NCBI GenBank assembly: GCA_047972145.1
Contig: JBKEAI010000052.1
Coordinates: forward strand, 1 to 5,940
Direction of reading: 5' to 3'
Origin: JAMLGJ01 sp047972145
GTDB lineage: Bacteria > Actinomycetota > Acidimicrobiia > Acidimicrobiales > Microtrichaceae
DNA: 5,940 nt
Shown here piece by piece: positions 4,742 to 5,940 of this stretch; position 1 is the first letter of the stretch, and every line of letters begins with the position of its first letter. A program made the position numbers and the translations under genes. The notes beneath the pieces were generated by a model. The model was given only the letters and a program-made list of their open reading frames with translations. It made no database searches and had not been told where the DNA came from.

Positions 4742-5940
4742 GTGGGCATCAGGGCGTTCGACCGCAACTCTTCACTGGACGCGCTGCGCGACGAGTCCTT
4801 CGACCTCGTGGTCGTCGGGGGCGGCATCACCGGTGCGGGAGTGCTGCTGGACGCAGCGGCCCGCGGGATGAACGCAGCGCTGATCGAGGCCGGGGACTTC
4901 GCCGAGGGAACCTCCTCGAAGTCCTCCAAGTTGGTCCACGGAGGACTCCGCTACCTCCAGCAGGGCGAGGTCAACCTCGTCTACCAGGCCCTGCGCGAGC
5001 GACGGCGCCTACTGAGAAACGCACCGCACCTCGTGGAGATCATCCCGTTCCTCATCCCGATGCTCGGCAAGGGTGGGGTGTTCCCGGCGAAGATCGCGCG
5101 CCTGCTCGGTGTCGCCATGTGGGGCTACGACCTCACCGGTGGTTGGCGCATCGGCAAGCTCCACAAGCGACTCGACCGCGACCAGACGCTCTCCTACATG
5201 CCGACCCTGCCCTCGGAGAGGCTCGTGTCGAGCTACCTCTACTACGACGCGACCGCCGATGACGCCCGCCTGGTGCTCACCGTGCTGCGCACCGCGGCGC
5301 TGACCCACGGTGCGGTCGTCGCCAACCGAACCCCCGCCGTGGGACTCACCAAGGATGACCAGGGACGCATCAACGGTGTGACGGTCCGGCCATCGGGCCC
5401 GGGCACCGACGATGAGTTCACGATCCGAACCCGAGCCGTGGTCAACGCCGCGGGGGTGTGGACCGACGACATCCGAGAACAGGACGAGGGGGTCAATCCC
5501 GGCTCGATCCGCCCGGCCAAGGGGATCCACATCTCGGTGCCCTGGGACAAGGTGCGCAACCAGGTGGCCGTGGTGATTCCCGTGCCCGGCGATCGCCGCT
5601 CGGTCTTCGTCGTGCCCCATGGCGCGCTGACCTACATCGGCACCACCGACACCGACTTCGATGGCGAGGTGGACGACCCCCAGTGCACCCCCGACGACGT
5701 CGAGTACCTGCTCTCCGCGATCAACGCGTCGATCGACGGTGAGCTCACCACCGACGACGTGACCGGATCCTGGGCCGGTCTCCGCCCACTGGTGGCCTCC
5801 GGCGGAGACGGGCGCACGGCGGACCTGTCCCGCATGCATCGCGTCAGGCGATCCGATTCAGGGCTCGTCACGATCACCGGGGGCAAGCTCACCACCTACC
5901 GCGAGATGGCCGCGGACACAGTCGACGAGGTGATCGAACA
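4742..5940 (+). CDS. glpD: Aerobic glycerol-3-phosphate dehydrogenase, FAD-dependent (C-terminus outside window)
   Basis: Oxidises sn-glycerol-3-phosphate to dihydroxyacetone phosphate and passes electrons through FAD to membrane quinone, linking glycerol and lipid breakdown to glycolysis and respiration. The frame is open for 399 codons to the right edge. The FAD-binding Rossmann fold is at 21-51: DLVVVGGGITGAG with G26-G-G-I-T-G31, and E49 closing the second strand. The family signature G56-T-S-S-K-S-S-K63-L-V-H66-G-G-L-R70-Y-L follows. Later come VVNAAGVWTD (the second FAD-contact strand), RPAKGIHISV, FVVPHG with TYIGTTDTD, GLRPLV, and TITGGKLTTYREMA near the right edge, all typical of GlpD. 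Most of the C-terminal domain (the family is about 500-580 aa) lies beyond the window. No signal peptide is seen; the family is peripherally membrane-bound. The start is the GTG at 4742-4744, with AGGA 7 bases upstream and an in-frame stop just before. Regulation probably involves the repeats at 4662-4718. Confidence 0.96.
   Translation, partial: MGIRAFDRNSSLDALRDESFDLVVVGGGITGAGVLLDAAARGMNAALIEAGDFAEGTSSKSSKLVHGGLRYLQQGEVNLVYQALRERRRLLRNAPHLVEIIPFLIPMLGKGGVFPAKIARLLGVAMWGYDLTGGWRIGKLHKRLDRDQTLSYMPTLPSERLVSSYLYYDATADDARLVLTVLRTAALTHGAVVANRTPAVGLTKDDQGRINGVTVRPSGPGTDDEFTIRTRAVVNAAGVWTDDIREQDEGVNPGSIRPAKGIHISVPWDKVRNQVAVVIPVPGDRRSVFVVPHGALTYIGTTDTDFDGEVDDPQCTPDDVEYLLSAINASIDGELTTDDVTGSWAGLRPLVASGGDGRTADLSRMHRVRRSDSGLVTITGGKLTTYREMAADTVDEVIE

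Noticed and set aside
5009..5839. Minus-strand open frame (276 codons) opposite glpD
   Set aside because: Antisense shadow: Gly/His/Val/Asp-rich with no motif, while glpD on the plus strand is clearly coding.

Overview
The window looks like chromosomal DNA from a high-GC Gram-positive bacterium (Actinomycetota). The evidence is a WhiB-family regulator, a DUF222/HNH (13E12-type) protein, a long NYN-domain protein of an actinobacterial type, strong G/C preference at third codon positions, and GTG/TTG starts. The gene mix and the unusual TrpD loop would fit an Acidimicrobiia-like lineage, but that is a guess from memory of the families.

Layout. (1) Positions 1-875, plus strand: the C-terminal part of a DUF222/HNH endonuclease-like protein whose start lies before the window. 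Its codon use is visibly less G/C-biased than the rest. (2) Positions 876-1010: a short convergent gap with one weak hairpin. (3) Positions 4540 down to 1011, minus strand: five co-directional genes in the order whiB, trpD, a small two-CXXC zinc-ribbon-like protein, a coiled-coil NYN ribonuclease-like protein, and a small CX2C-X7-CX2C protein. The gaps are 3, about 49, about 57 and about 106 bases, so the first four could be one transcript. The last gap holds a degenerate 18-19 bp tandem repeat. (4) Positions 4541-4741: a divergent intergenic region with a cluster of GTTG...CAAC-type repeats that look like operator sites. (5) Positions 4742-5940, plus strand: glpD, aerobic glycerol-3-phosphate dehydrogenase, running off the right edge.

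How the genes may work together. TrpD and GlpD are ordinary metabolic enzymes: tryptophan synthesis, and glycerol-3-phosphate oxidation feeding electrons to quinone. The less explained part is the minus-strand run, where an iron-sulfur regulator (WhiB), a zinc-ribbon-like protein, an NYN nuclease-like protein with an expandable RQGEQ repeat, and another cysteine-motif protein flank the biosynthetic gene. I found no tRNA, rRNA, CRISPR array, insertion sequence or phage gene. I see no convincing complete new defence or mobile system. The best leads are the NYN/zinc-ribbon pair, the repeats, and the glpD upstream operator cluster.
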